Shown one piece after another: positions 27,423 through 36,198 of a DNA stretch of 64,000 nt; position 1 is the stretch's first letter; every line of letters starts with the position of its first letter. The stretch is taken from positions 3,844,001 through 3,908,000 of the forward strand of contig NZ_CP068595.1 of assembly GCF_016772475.1 (NCBI RefSeq). Reading direction: 5' to 3'. The translations under genes and the position numbers were made by a program. The notes beneath the pieces were generated by a model. It had not been told where the DNA came from and ran no database searches. It saw only the letters and a list, made by a program, of their open reading frames with translations. Source of the DNA: Paenibacillus sonchi. GTDB lineage: Bacteria > Bacillota > Bacilli > Paenibacillales > Paenibacillaceae.

Positions 27423-28688
27423 TCACTTATATCCTCGAATGATCTTCAGCTTAGTGGAGGTATATAAGGCGAACAGGAGCAGCAGCAGTCCGATGGACCC
27501 CATAACAGGGCCGGGACTGAAATGATCCGAGAGATAGGAGACAACGGATAGGCCGATTGATGGAGCTACACTCATAATTGACCCCAGTACGCCAAAAACT
27601 CTGCCCTGGATTTCTTCGGAAATTTCCAGCCTGAGGATGATATTGATAAGGAGTGTGCAGAACGAAAACATGAATCCGATCAGCAGCACGACGGGAATGG
27701 CTGCGGCCGCAGAAGTGATGAAGGATAACAGGATATACATCGGGCCCAGACAGAGCAGGCCGGTCATAATGAGTAATCCCCGCCGTCTGATTCTGGAGCC
27801 TAGAATCATAATCAGGCCTGAGCCGATCATATAGCCGAGAGGGATACAGGCTTCCATGAGTCCGAACTGAAAGGGACTGGACTTCCAGACGTTGACGGCC
27901 ATGACCTGGGTCAGCATCATTGAGGGCATGAAGAATAGAGTGAGCGTCGGAAGCATAATGATGACTGCCTTGGCAAAGGGGAATTTCCAGATATAACGTA
28001 TGCCTTCTCCAAGGTCCTGAATAAATTTCTTTTTCTGTTGGGGCTCTGGATTGGCGCGTGCCGGCATCGGCAGGGAACGGACAGCAAGAACGAGCAGGAA
28101 GGAGACCAGAAACGTGGCTCCGTCGAATAAAATAGCATCTGCCGCACCGAAAGCCGCTACGAAGATTCCGCCTACGGAAAAGCCAACCGTCCGGCAGATG
28201 TTCTCCGACAGGTTAAGCATGCCAACGGCTTGCTGGACATGCTCTTTGCCGACAACGGTGACAATGGAGGACTGATAGGCAGGGGACTGGAAAAGGGCTG
28301 ACACCGTAGTTAGCGCTGTAAGCACAGCTACAATAATGAAGGAAGCGGAAGGAACAGAGATGACGAGGGCAAGGATGACTACCAGTGAGCAGCTGACCAG
28401 ATCTGTAACCAGCATGATTTTTCTGCGGTTGGTCCGGTCCGCGAACGTTCCTCCAATGGACCCGAGCAGCGAGCTGAGCAACAGGTTAATAATCGTCAGT
28501 ACAGCCACCATTTTGGCGCTGCCGGTGGTCTGGAGCACCCAGAGACTAAGGGCGATGCTGTGAAAGGTATTGCCGAACAGGGAAATGGAAAAAGAGCAGA
28601 GCAGCAGCATGAATTTTTTGTTGGCCCACAGTTTTGGATAGGAGTGTACCGCAGGGGCTGCCTGGCTGGCTATAACGGGTTCTGTCAT
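27423..28688 (-). CDS. MFS efflux transporter
   Basis: A 421-aa major-facilitator protein with about twelve helices and the A-motif loop GGTFADRTNRRKIM between helices 2 and 3. Overall pattern resembles the enterobactin-exporter/macrolide-efflux branch (PF05977/MFS_3-like), which exports small molecules. AAAGGAGG precedes the ATG. A perfect LacI-type palindrome covers the bases just upstream of the ribosome binding site, and the same operator type controls the divergent enzyme operon at 29848, so this is probably the exporter for that cluster's product or its self-protection pump. Confidence 0.88.
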   Translation of the reverse strand: MTEPVIASQAAPAVHSYPKLWANKKFMLLLCSFSISLFGNTFHSIALSLWVLQTTGSAKMVAVLTIINLLLSSLLGSIGGTFADRTNRRKIMLVTDLVSCSLVVILALVISVPSASFIIVAVLTALTTVSALFQSPAYQSSIVTVVGKEHVQQAVGMLNLSENICRTVGFSVGGIFVAAFGAADAILFDGATFLVSFLLVLAVRSLPMPARANPEPQQKKKFIQDLGEGIRYIWKFPFAKAVIIMLPTLTLFFMPSMMLTQVMAVNVWKSSPFQFGLMEACIPLGYMIGSGLIMILGSRIRRRGLLIMTGLLCLGPMYILLSFITSAAAAIPVVLLIGFMFSFCTLLINIILRLEISEEIQGRVFGVLGSIMSVAPSIGLSVVSYLSDHFSPGPVMGSIGLLLLLFALYTSTKLKIIRGYK

Positions 28689-28702
28689 GTTTATCCTCCT
28701 TT

Positions 28703-28722
28703 CAACTTAAACGTTTAAGTTG
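28703..28722. promoter_or_regulatory. Perfect 20-bp LacI-type operator
   Basis: CAACTTAAACGTTTAAGTTG is fully symmetric about a central CG, the hallmark of LacI/GalR operators. It lies between the lacI-type gene and the MFS gene, ending three bases before the exporter's ribosome binding site. Confidence 0.85.
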
Positions 28723-28737
28723 ACTGTCAAAAAAAAT

Positions 28738-29652
28738 TTAGTCTACATAATAACAGTTATTCTCTTGCTCGGAGTAGTCCGAATGGTACAACAGCTCTTG
28801 CATGAGTTCAAATGCGACCTCCGCTTTGTTTCCCTGAAAAAGAATCTTCTCTACACGCTCCCCCAGCATTTCCGGGGAATTGCAGGTGCAGATTACGGTC
28901 AGATGCTCGAAGTCTCCAGACTTCTCCACATAGCTGCCAATGAATTCATTGATCACAATCGCCTGCTTGAAGCGGTGGTGAGCCATCGCCGGAAACAAAT
29001 CCTGAAGCTCGCGGATCTCGAAGACAGCATCGTCCGGCAGAGGAACACAGCTGCGGATATAGCGGGTTAGAAGTGAATTATTGAAGCTCTCCATAATTAA
29101 ACAGACCTGCGACAAATCGCCCGGCAGAGCCTTTTCAAGCGCTGAGCGGTAATTGAATACCACCTGCTTGAACAGCTTATCTTCAATCATGCTGTCGATC
29201 AGGATCAGGGGAATGCCCTCGACAAAGTGTCTGGAAATCGAGTAGAAGGAGGCGTCTTGTGCATCAATAAGAAATACGGCTTCCAGCTTGCGTTCTACAA
29301 TAATGTCCAGCGATGGGTTGCCGGTATCCAGAGAATAGAGCAGCGTATGATACCCGGCTGCTGTAAGCCGCTGCTCCAAAGTATGAATGAAGGCGAGCTG
29401 GGCATGCAGCTTCCAGTATGGCAACTGCCTGGATCTGTGGACCAATACACCTACCAGACCGGTTTTTTGGTTGGCGAGTGAACGGGCTGCCAGATTCGGA
29501 ATATAATGCAGCTCATCGGCCAGCTGCAGGATCTGGCGGCGTGTCTTCTCAGGAATGGTCTGATTATCCACACGATTCAGCACATAGCTTACGGTGGCAA
29601 CGGATACGTTGGCACGGATGGCGATGTCCTTCATAGTTGTTTTTTTCAACAA
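28738..29652 (-). CDS. LacI family regulator of the exporter/DUF1611 cluster
   Basis: A 304-aa repressor. The helix-turn-helix is TMKDIAIRANVSVATVSYVLNRVDN, followed by YIPNLAARSLANQKT and an effector domain that is shorter and more divergent than usual (LacI proteins are mostly about 330-345 aa). TTG at 29652 (or 29649) follows AGGAG. ATG at 29634 is an alternative. Its gene is flanked on one side by the exporter with a CTTAAACGTTTAAG operator and on the other by an operon whose promoter carries CTTAATCGGTTAAG, so I infer it represses both. Confidence 0.9.
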   Translation of the reverse strand: MLKKTTMKDIAIRANVSVATVSYVLNRVDNQTIPEKTRRQILQLADELHYIPNLAARSLANQKTGLVGVLVHRSRQLPYWKLHAQLAFIHTLEQRLTAAGYHTLLYSLDTGNPSLDIIVERKLEAVFLIDAQDASFYSISRHFVEGIPLILIDSMIEDKLFKQVVFNYRSALEKALPGDLSQVCLIMESFNNSLLTRYIRSCVPLPDDAVFEIRELQDLFPAMAHHRFKQAIVINEFIGSYVEKSGDFEHLTVICTCNSPEMLGERVEKILFQGNKAEVAFELMQELLYHSDYSEQENNCYYVD

Positions 29653-29752
29653 TCCAATCTCCTATCTGTCAATTTCCTAAAGATTAACATTAGCTTAGGC
29701 CGGGAGTCAATCCTCGAAATTCGTGTCATAAAAAACCTTTTATTTCTTGGTA

Positions 29753-29798
29753 TTGATATAATATGTAAATTATTGTAGTATCAGCTTAATCGGTTAAG
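29753..29798 (+). promoter_or_regulatory. LacI-repressed promoter of the DUF1611 operon
   Basis: TTGATA (29753-29758), a 17-base spacer and TAGTAT (29776-29781) form a good sigma-A promoter. CTTAATCGGTTAAG (29785-29798) starts four bases after the -10 and would cover the transcription start. It matches the 28703-28722 operator core at 12 of 14 positions. Confidence 0.75.
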
Positions 29799-29847
29799 TC
29801 TACCGATTGTTGTCTATCCTTTACTCTATTACGGGAGGCGGTTATGC

Positions 29848-30990
29848 ATGGACAATGTGGTGTTGTATCCCTTCAACAAGATTACGCAAGGGATCATCAG
29901 GTTCAGGGATTTAACAGATTTTACGGTAAGGGCGGTTGTTGATTTTGTCCTGCATAAGGGTAAGGACGCCGCTGAACTGGTGGAAGGCCGAGCGGCAGGA
30001 ATCCCAATCACGGACAATTTTGAAGAGGTGTTCGGCATAGCGGATACCCTGATTCTGAATGATCCGGGAACTTCATTTGGGAATAACGAAGGCGTATATG
30101 GTGAGCATAACCTCAGTCAGCTGTGGAGATTGCTGGTTGCCTCTGCCCATGAGCATAAGCTGCGGATCATCAGTGTGCACGAAATTATTGACCGCCCTAC
30201 CCTGGATTGGTTGCTTAAGAATGGAATTACGATTGAGATTCTACCGCAAATCCCCGCAAGTCTGCAGCACCGGCTCCATACAGAATATATATTTCCTTCC
30301 CCTGGAGATGAAGTAGCCACTTATTTATCCTATTTTGATATAGACGCACAAATAACCGCTTATAACCGCAATATTTGCAAGGTGGGGATATTCGCAACAA
30401 GAGGATGCCTCGGGAAGTTCACGGCTCAAATGTCATTGTTCCGGGCTCTTCGGCAGGCAGGAGAGAAGGTACAGGCGATTATAACCGAGCCTACGGCTGC
30501 GCTCTTCAACCAACCGGGCGGTGATATTATGAAATTTATTGCCCATAATCCGCTGAGCCAATATCCGTACTACATTCACGCAGCTGTCCGGGAAGCGGAG
30601 AGCGCAGGCTGTGATTATGTCCTGCTGTCAGGTCAAGGCTCGTTGCTCCCGAATGAGAATTTCGTGATTGCAGCGACCAAAGTCTCTTATTTACGGGCCT
30701 TGCAGCCGGACTTGACGATCCTGATTGCAGGCTACGATGATGATGAGCAGATCAGGGACAGCCTCGATATTCTCCGCATTTACGGTAATGCCAGCCGGCC
30801 GTTTGCCATTCTGATCCCGGATAAATACGAAATTGATTTTGGAGTATACATCTCGAAGACTCCTGAAGAAATAGAGCAGCGCAAGGAAGAAATCCGCAGC
30901 CGCTTTGATGCCGCGCATGTGGAATCGGTGCTGGACATTGGCAGGCTGGCAGGCAAGCTGGCTAACTATAAAAAGACTGTCAGATTATGA
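29848..30990 (+). CDS. DUF1611-like P-loop protein, copy 1
   Basis: A 380-aa protein. The N-terminal half (VVLYPFNKITQGIIRFRDL, VGIFATRG preceded by DTLILNDPGTSFG) looks like a Rossmann-type domain. The C-terminal half opens with a Walker-A-like GCLGKFT near residue 186 and continues ITEPTAALFNQPGGDIMKF and YVLLSGQGSLLP, the layout of DUF1611 proteins. One DUF1611 subgroup (DgcN) has been linked to D-glutamate N-acylation, but these proteins are divergent and that function should not be transferred. GGGAGG lies nine bases before the ATG. It is the first gene of the LacI-controlled operon and a tandem paralogue of the next gene. Confidence 0.75.
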   Translation: MDNVVLYPFNKITQGIIRFRDLTDFTVRAVVDFVLHKGKDAAELVEGRAAGIPITDNFEEVFGIADTLILNDPGTSFGNNEGVYGEHNLSQLWRLLVASAHEHKLRIISVHEIIDRPTLDWLLKNGITIEILPQIPASLQHRLHTEYIFPSPGDEVATYLSYFDIDAQITAYNRNICKVGIFATRGCLGKFTAQMSLFRALRQAGEKVQAIITEPTAALFNQPGGDIMKFIAHNPLSQYPYYIHAAVREAESAGCDYVLLSGQGSLLPNENFVIAATKVSYLRALQPDLTILIAGYDDDEQIRDSLDILRIYGNASRPFAILIPDKYEIDFGVYISKTPEEIEQRKEEIRSRFDAAHVESVLDIGRLAGKLANYKKTVRL

Positions 30991-31010
30991 TCCGGGGGGA
31001 GGCGGCGAAT

Positions 31011-32150
31011 ATGAAGAGAGTTGTACTGTATCCCTTCAATAAAATCACGCAGGGCCTGCTGCGCTTCCGTGACCTGCTGGATGTCGAGATCGTATCGGTC
31101 ATCGACTTTGTGGAGGAAGACGGGCAGGATGCCGGAGCGCAGGTGGACGGGAAGCATTCGGGGATTCTGATCCATTCGTCAATGGCGGACGGTCTGAAGG
31201 ACGCGGACACCCTGATTCTGAATGATCCCGGCACCACTTTTGGCGGGAATTCAAGTGTATTCGCTGAACATGATCTTGCCGGATTATGGCGGGAATTGGT
31301 CTTATACGCATCCGGCCGGGGCTTAAAGGTGATCAGTGTGCATGAAATTTATGACCGGGCTACCCTGGACTGGATGGCGGAGCAGCAAATACAGATCGAT
31401 GTGGTTCACAGTCCCCGGGAGCAGCTTTTTCAGGAGATGGATAAGCGCTATGGCACGGGCGGAACGGATATTGAGCGCTATCTGGAACAGTTCCAAAAGG
31501 AAGCCTTGATGTTTTCCCGTCCCAGGTCGATTAAGAGAGTCGGGATTTTTGCCACCCGGGGGTGCATCGGGAAGTTTACCGTGCAGATGAATCTTTACAG
31601 GCAATTCGCAGCGGAGGGCATTCCGGCGACAGCTTTCATCACAGAGCCGACCGGGTTCCTGTTCGGGCAGCCTGAAGGGGATATCTTCAAGTTCCTGGCA
31701 CAACGCCCGTTGGAGCAGTATCCGTACTATATCGACACAGTGATTCATCAGGCCCAGGACAGCGGCAGTGACTGGATCATTATGGCGGGGCAAAGCTCCA
31801 TTCTTCCCACTATGAATATAGCGTTCAATTCCCTGAGATATGCGATGCTGCGGGCATTTGATCCGGAATATGTTCTGCTGATTGCCGGTTATGATGATGA
31901 CGGCGCCATTCATGATGCAATTGAAATGTTAAGAATCTACTCCAGGCGGCCGCTTGCCCTGCTGCTGCCGGATAAGCTGGAAACCTCTTACGGGCAATAC
32001 GAAATCTATCCCCACGAACGGAGAATGGCCCGGAAGCTTGAACTGGAACAGAAATTTCAAATTTATGTCCTCTTCATCGAACAGGCGGAAGCGGCGCTGA
32101 ACCTTCTCCTGGAGGAAGCGGATGCCATTCCGGCCGGTTCCGGTGAGTAA
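31011..32150 (+). CDS. DUF1611-like P-loop protein, copy 2
   Basis: A 379-aa paralogue of the preceding gene, about half identical by eye. It keeps VVLYPFNKITQG, DTLILNDPGTTFGGN, ISVHEIYDRATLDWM, GIFATRGCIGKFTVQMN, ITEPTGFLFGQPEGDIFKF, AGQSSILPTMN and IAGYDDD. Conservation of both the P-loop and the acidic IAGYDDD motif in two diverged copies argues that both are active, perhaps as a heteromer or on two related substrates. ATG 31011 is chosen because GGGGGAGG ends eight bases upstream. The in-frame ATG at 30987 overlaps the previous stop but has no site. Confidence 0.75.
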   Translation: MKRVVLYPFNKITQGLLRFRDLLDVEIVSVIDFVEEDGQDAGAQVDGKHSGILIHSSMADGLKDADTLILNDPGTTFGGNSSVFAEHDLAGLWRELVLYASGRGLKVISVHEIYDRATLDWMAEQQIQIDVVHSPREQLFQEMDKRYGTGGTDIERYLEQFQKEALMFSRPRSIKRVGIFATRGCIGKFTVQMNLYRQFAAEGIPATAFITEPTGFLFGQPEGDIFKFLAQRPLEQYPYYIDTVIHQAQDSGSDWIIMAGQSSILPTMNIAFNSLRYAMLRAFDPEYVLLIAGYDDDGAIHDAIEMLRIYSRRPLALLLPDKLETSYGQYEIYPHERRMARKLELEQKFQIYVLFIEQAEAALNLLLEEADAIPAGSGE

Positions 32151-32152
32151 TT

Positions 32153-33314
32153 ATGCTGCATCCTGGTGAATGCATCTATCAGATTGTCACCGACCGGTTC
32201 TGTGAAGGCAATCCCGCAGGCCGTCCTCGGGCGGAGCTGTTCCGGTGCAGGCAATCTGCGAAAATATCTCGGCGGCGACTGGGCAGGGATTATTGCCAGG
32301 ATTCAGGACGGATACCTCACGGACATGGGGTTCAGTGCGATCCTGATCTCCCAGCCGGCAGAGAATATTCATGTATGTATGGAGGATGAGGAAGGCACAG
32401 CCTCCTATCATGGATATTGGCCCAGAGACTTCCTCCGGCCTAATCCTTATTTTGGTTCAATGGATACATTCAGAGCCCTGCTGAGCACTAACGCATGAGC
32501 ATGGACTGAAAGTAATTATTTTTTACGTCCAATCATACCTCCCCGGCACTGGAACTGCGGCCAGATTACATGGAGAATGGTGCAATATACCGTGCGGGCC
32601 GGCTGGTAGCAGCGTACTCGGGAGATATGGAGCGTGTGTTTCTGCATAATGGCGGCACCGCGTTCCGGGATGCCGAGGATTCGCTGTACCGCAACCTGTA
32701 TGACCTTGCCGGATTGGATCAAATGAACCCGCAGGCGGTATTTGAGCGCAGCTGCAAGAGGGATGTGGCACTGATCCTAATTAACCAGGAAGACAATGCG
32801 CAAATCCTGCCTCCGCTGACTACTTCCCTGCCGCAAGGTGCTTACTCCAGCCTCCTTAAGGATATTTTCCAGACCGCCCGGCGGTTCCGGCAGGCATACA
32901 TCCTGTACAGGGTCTGACAGAAGGGGGGCAGAAGTTCCGGCTCCCGGAAGAACTGAAGGTGCGGACGGAACGCTGGTGCTCAAGACCGTACACACTGATT
33001 ATGGTACCCGGGTCTATGTGACGGGGAATGTGTATGAGCTTGGAGCCTGGCAGGCGGAGAGGGCGGCAGGGCCATTTTACAACCAGATCGTCTACCGGTA
33101 TCCAACCTGGTATTGCGATGTCAGCCTGCCGGCGGATTCCCGGATCGAGTTCAAAATTATGTTTAGGAGCGGCTCCGGAATGGTGCGCCTGGAGCAGGGA
33201 GAGGCTCATTGCCTTCATACGCCTGCGGAGGGTGTATCCGAAATGATAGCGGAGTGGCAGGGAGGCTGCCAAGAATCCTTTCAATTGTCCGAAGGAGATG
33301 CTGCATATGGATGA
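32153..33314 (+). pseudogene. Cyclodextrin glucanotransferase (GH13) relic with internal deletion
   Basis: Pieces in three frames align in order to Paenibacillus/Bacillus CGTase: ECIYQIVTDRFCEGNPAG, LRKYLGGDWAGIIARIQDG YLTDMGFSAILISQPAEN, YHGYWPRDFLRPNPYFGSMD, HEHGLKVIIFYVQ, FLHNGGTAFRDAEDSLYRN LYDLAGLD, then directly FERSCKRDVALILINQEDN and TSLPQGAYSSLL from beyond the catalytic barrel, and last a CBM20 starch-binding domain (VYVTGNVYELGAWQAERA, YPTWYCDVSLPADSRIEFK). The segment that should carry all three catalytic acids is gone, as are the signal peptide and IPT domain, and frames shift near 32245, 32492 and before the CBM20. It is a dead gene inside an otherwise intact operon. Confidence 0.88.
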
Positions 33315-33741
33315 GAGACTGCAGTTTGACGGAACACACCTGACCTTTCAAACTGCGCTGGATGAAGAGAGAAGACGACTGATTGCCTGGCATTTTAAAA
33401 GCAGCTGGCTTGAGCTGCAGCAGGCTGTCCGGCTAACCACCCTCTCTTCCGAGAACAAATTTGCGCAGTTTCTGTTTCCGGTGGACAGGCCGCTCGGGCA
33501 AACGCTGGAGATGCGGGTTCCCGGGCCGGGCAGCCGCTACTATTACGCGGATTTAGGGATTATTAAAAAAGTGCAAACGTTTGTACCAATTTTGAGATCT
33601 AATGTGTTATTTATTTGTGATGACGGCAGCCCGATGTATTCGGACTGGTTCTCCTTCCAAAGAGATCATGCTTCGCCTCCGCTGCTGGAGCAAAATACAT
33701 GGTGGGAATTCTTCACGGGGTATTCACTTTCTGCACATTGA
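33307..33741 (+). CDS. Hypothetical protein of the LacI-controlled cluster
   Basis: A 144-aa protein I do not recognise. It is predicted beta-rich, with aromatic residues clustered at the C terminus (NTWWEFFTGYSL) and no signal peptide, membrane helix or catalytic motif. The ATG at 33307 is preferred because AAGGAG ends nine bases before it, while the in-frame ATG at 33298 abuts the site. It lies 21 bases before the glycosyltransferase, so the two are probably co-translated. It might be an accessory or carbohydrate-binding protein, but nothing in the sequence proves this. Confidence 0.65.
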   Translation: MDERLQFDGTHLTFQTALDEERRRLIAWHFKSSWLELQQAVRLTTLSSENKFAQFLFPVDRPLGQTLEMRVPGPGSRYYYADLGIIKKVQTFVPILRSNVLFICDDGSPMYSDWFSFQRDHASPPLLEQNTWWEFFTGYSLSAH

Positions 33742-33762
33742 GAGATTCGGAGGGGACAACCT

Positions 33763-34941
33763 ATGCAATCAAGCACATCTGTCTTAATCCTGTCCTGGGA
33801 GTATCCGCCTGTGGTGATCGGAGGAATGGCCCCGCATGTCTATGAATTGTCCAGGCATTTGGCCTGCGGGCCGGCCGAGGTCCATGTAATTACCAATAGC
33901 GCCCCGGGACGGCCCGTTCTGGAAGTGGAGAACGGCGTATACGTGCACCGTGTGAATTCTTATGAGAACTTGACCGATTTCGAGGATTGGGTGCTTGAGT
34001 TCAATCTGGCAATTGTAGATTACGTTGCCTCCCGGCTCAGCGGGAACGTAAGGCTCGATCTTATTCACGCGCATGATTGGCTGGTCGGCTATGCCGCCCT
34101 TCTGCTGCATCAGCGGCTGGGATTACCGCTTGTGACAACGATCCATGCTACAGAATTTGGGAGGAATCAGGGATTGTTCACGCCTCAGCAGCACACGAAT
34201 CATGCCATCGAACATGAACTGGTCACTTCGTCAGACAAGGTCATTGTATGCAGCCTGCATATGCAGCGGGAGGTCTGCACTGTGCATGGTCTTGACAAGT
34301 CTAGGACGGAGATTATCCCTAACGGCATTGATCTCCGTTCGTTGGAGCTGATTCCGGCACATTCCTTCAGAAGGGAGCATTACGCGCAGGATGGCGGCAA
34401 GATTGTCCTGTTCATTGGAAGACTGGTGAAGGAAAAAGGGGTACAGGTGCTGCTGCAAAGTATGCATGAGGTGCTGCGCGAATTTCCGCACTGCACCTGT
34501 ATTATCGCAGGCCGGGGACCGATGTCCGCCGAGCTTGAGGACAGTGCGGCTGGGCTGGGGACAAGCATACGCTTCACCGGCTTCGTAGACAGCCAGGAGA
34601 AAAGCTTTCTGCTCCAGATTGCCGATGTCTGCGTATTTCCCAGTTTGTATGAGCCCTTCGGCATTGTGGCGCTGGAAGCGATGGGGAGCGGTACACCGGT
34701 AATTGTGTCAGAAGCGGGAGGGCTGGCCGAGATTGTTAAGCATGGGCGGACCGGACTCACCAGCGTGCCCGGAGACCCTGGCATGCTGGCGGCCCGGATT
34801 CTGCAGCTGCTCCGTGATTCTGATGAGGGAAGCTTGCTTGCGGAAGCAGCCCGGAGGGAAGTTCTGCTGCGGTATGATTGGCAGCCCATTGCGGACAGAA
34901 CCGGAGAAGTCTATTCCACGCTGAGCGGCGTGAGATTATAA
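33763..34941 (+). CDS. Glycosyltransferase family 4 (GT-B fold)
   Basis: A 392-aa retaining glycosyltransferase. The N-terminal acceptor domain begins LILSWEYPPVVIGGMAPHVY, as in glycogen-synthase-like GT4 enzymes. The C-terminal donor domain has FIGRLVKEKGVQVLL and the E-x7-E motif in EPFGIVALEAMGSGTPVI, followed by GGLAEIVKHGRTGL. It is cytoplasmic and would use an NDP-sugar. The acceptor is unknown. GGAGGGG lies close upstream. It is followed 18 bases later by the FrhB-like gene. In an operon with an EPSP synthase it may glycosylate a cyclic acid or build a sugar scaffold, which is inference. Confidence 0.88.
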   Translation: MQSSTSVLILSWEYPPVVIGGMAPHVYELSRHLACGPAEVHVITNSAPGRPVLEVENGVYVHRVNSYENLTDFEDWVLEFNLAIVDYVASRLSGNVRLDLIHAHDWLVGYAALLLHQRLGLPLVTTIHATEFGRNQGLFTPQQHTNHAIEHELVTSSDKVIVCSLHMQREVCTVHGLDKSRTEIIPNGIDLRSLELIPAHSFRREHYAQDGGKIVLFIGRLVKEKGVQVLLQSMHEVLREFPHCTCIIAGRGPMSAELEDSAAGLGTSIRFTGFVDSQEKSFLLQIADVCVFPSLYEPFGIVALEAMGSGTPVIVSEAGGLAEIVKHGRTGLTSVPGDPGMLAARILQLLRDSDEGSLLAEAARREVLLRYDWQPIADRTGEVYSTLSGVRL

Positions 34942-34959
34942 GGAAGGGGAGATGCCGGG

Positions 34960-36198
34960 ATGACATCTTTTATAACGCTCAAGGAAGAGATTATTGATCT
35001 ATCGCTCTGCGCGTCTTGCGGATTGTGTGCTGCAGTATGTCCCCAAGGCCTGCTTGCGATGAACGGCGATTCCGTTTCGCTTCCGGTTTTTCAGGGTCTG
35101 GAGAGCCAGGCGGCGGACACCTGCGGCAGCTGCAATCTCTGCTCGGAGGTGTGTCCGGGCTATGATACAGGTGTGATGGAATCCGAGCGGCGCATCTTTG
35201 GCCGCAACCGTTCGGAGCTTGAACGCTGGACCGGTATCTATTTATCTACCCATCAGTTATCGGCGGCGGACCCGGAAATTCTCGGCCGGGCGGCAGCCGG
35301 CGGGGCGGGAACGATCCTGGCGGCTACCGCACTGGAGGAGAAGCTTGCTGACGCAGTGATTGTTGTGGGGAGAGATGAGGAGCGTCCCTGGGTGCCGAAG
35401 GCCTACCTGGCCGATTCGGTGGAACGGATTATCGAGTGTGCGCAGACCAGCTACTGCATCACTCCCAACCTGGATCTGCTGCAGGATAGCAGATATGACA
35501 AGATCGGCATTATAGGCGTGCCTTGCCAGATTCAAGGAATCCACAAGCTGCTGAATCTGCCGGAGCACTTGCCGTCCTCTGTGCTGGCAGACAAAGTAGC
35601 GTTCACGATTGAGCTGGGATGCGCCTCCAACACCTCACTGGGCGGTACCGAGCATCTGATTACGGAGATCTTGGGGATTGAATTGGCTGACGTTGCTGTG
35701 ATGCGCTACCGGGAGGGGCAATATCCGGGGCAATTCATGGTCAGGACCCGGCAGGGGCAGGAGTATTATCTGCCTTTTTACCGGCTGGTGGAGGAATTCA
35801 AAAAGTTCAAAACCTTCCGCTGCCTCGCTTGCCCGGACTGGTGGTCAGGGATCGCCGATATTTCGATTTCGGATGGAGATCCCAATATTTTTGATTCCAG
35901 CAAAGAAGGAATATCTGCTAAGGCATCCTCCACGGTAATGGTGCGGACGAAAACAGGGGCCCGCCTGCTTGAGCTTGCGGTGCGCCGGAATGCGGCCCAG
36001 CTGGTCGATTACACGTTTGATAATAATCTTGGACTGGAGCGGAAACGGCAGCGGTACCGCAGCTATGCGGCGATGGGCGGCCGGCGGATTCCGCTGGCTC
36101 CCGGCAGAGATATGGATTATTCGCAAATACTTTCCGATGACGAGGTGATCAGAATTGGGATTGGTCCGAAACAGGGTCGGCCTGCCGGCCAAATGTGA
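34960..36198 (+). CDS. FrhB/FdhB-type flavo-iron-sulfur oxidoreductase
   Basis: A 412-aa protein of the coenzyme F420 hydrogenase/dehydrogenase beta subunit family. Two 4Fe-4S motifs lie at the N terminus (CASCGLCAAVCP and CGSCNLCSEVCP). The FrhB N and C domains follow (GGAGTILAATALEEKLADAVIVV, SYCITPNLDLL, IGVPCQIQGIHKL, FRCLACPDWWSGIADISISDGD). Members bind FAD and move electrons to or from low-potential carriers, and several act in sugar-polymer or natural-product clusters without F420. Paenibacillus is not known to make F420, so ferredoxin is a more likely partner. GGAAGGGGAG precedes the ATG. The gene overlaps the next one by 44 bases. Confidence 0.87.
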   Translation: MTSFITLKEEIIDLSLCASCGLCAAVCPQGLLAMNGDSVSLPVFQGLESQAADTCGSCNLCSEVCPGYDTGVMESERRIFGRNRSELERWTGIYLSTHQLSAADPEILGRAAAGGAGTILAATALEEKLADAVIVVGRDEERPWVPKAYLADSVERIIECAQTSYCITPNLDLLQDSRYDKIGIIGVPCQIQGIHKLLNLPEHLPSSVLADKVAFTIELGCASNTSLGGTEHLITEILGIELADVAVMRYREGQYPGQFMVRTRQGQEYYLPFYRLVEEFKKFKTFRCLACPDWWSGIADISISDGDPNIFDSSKEGISAKASSTVMVRTKTGARLLELAVRRNAAQLVDYTFDNNLGLERKRQRYRSYAAMGGRRIPLAPGRDMDYSQILSDDEVIRIGIGPKQGRPAGQM

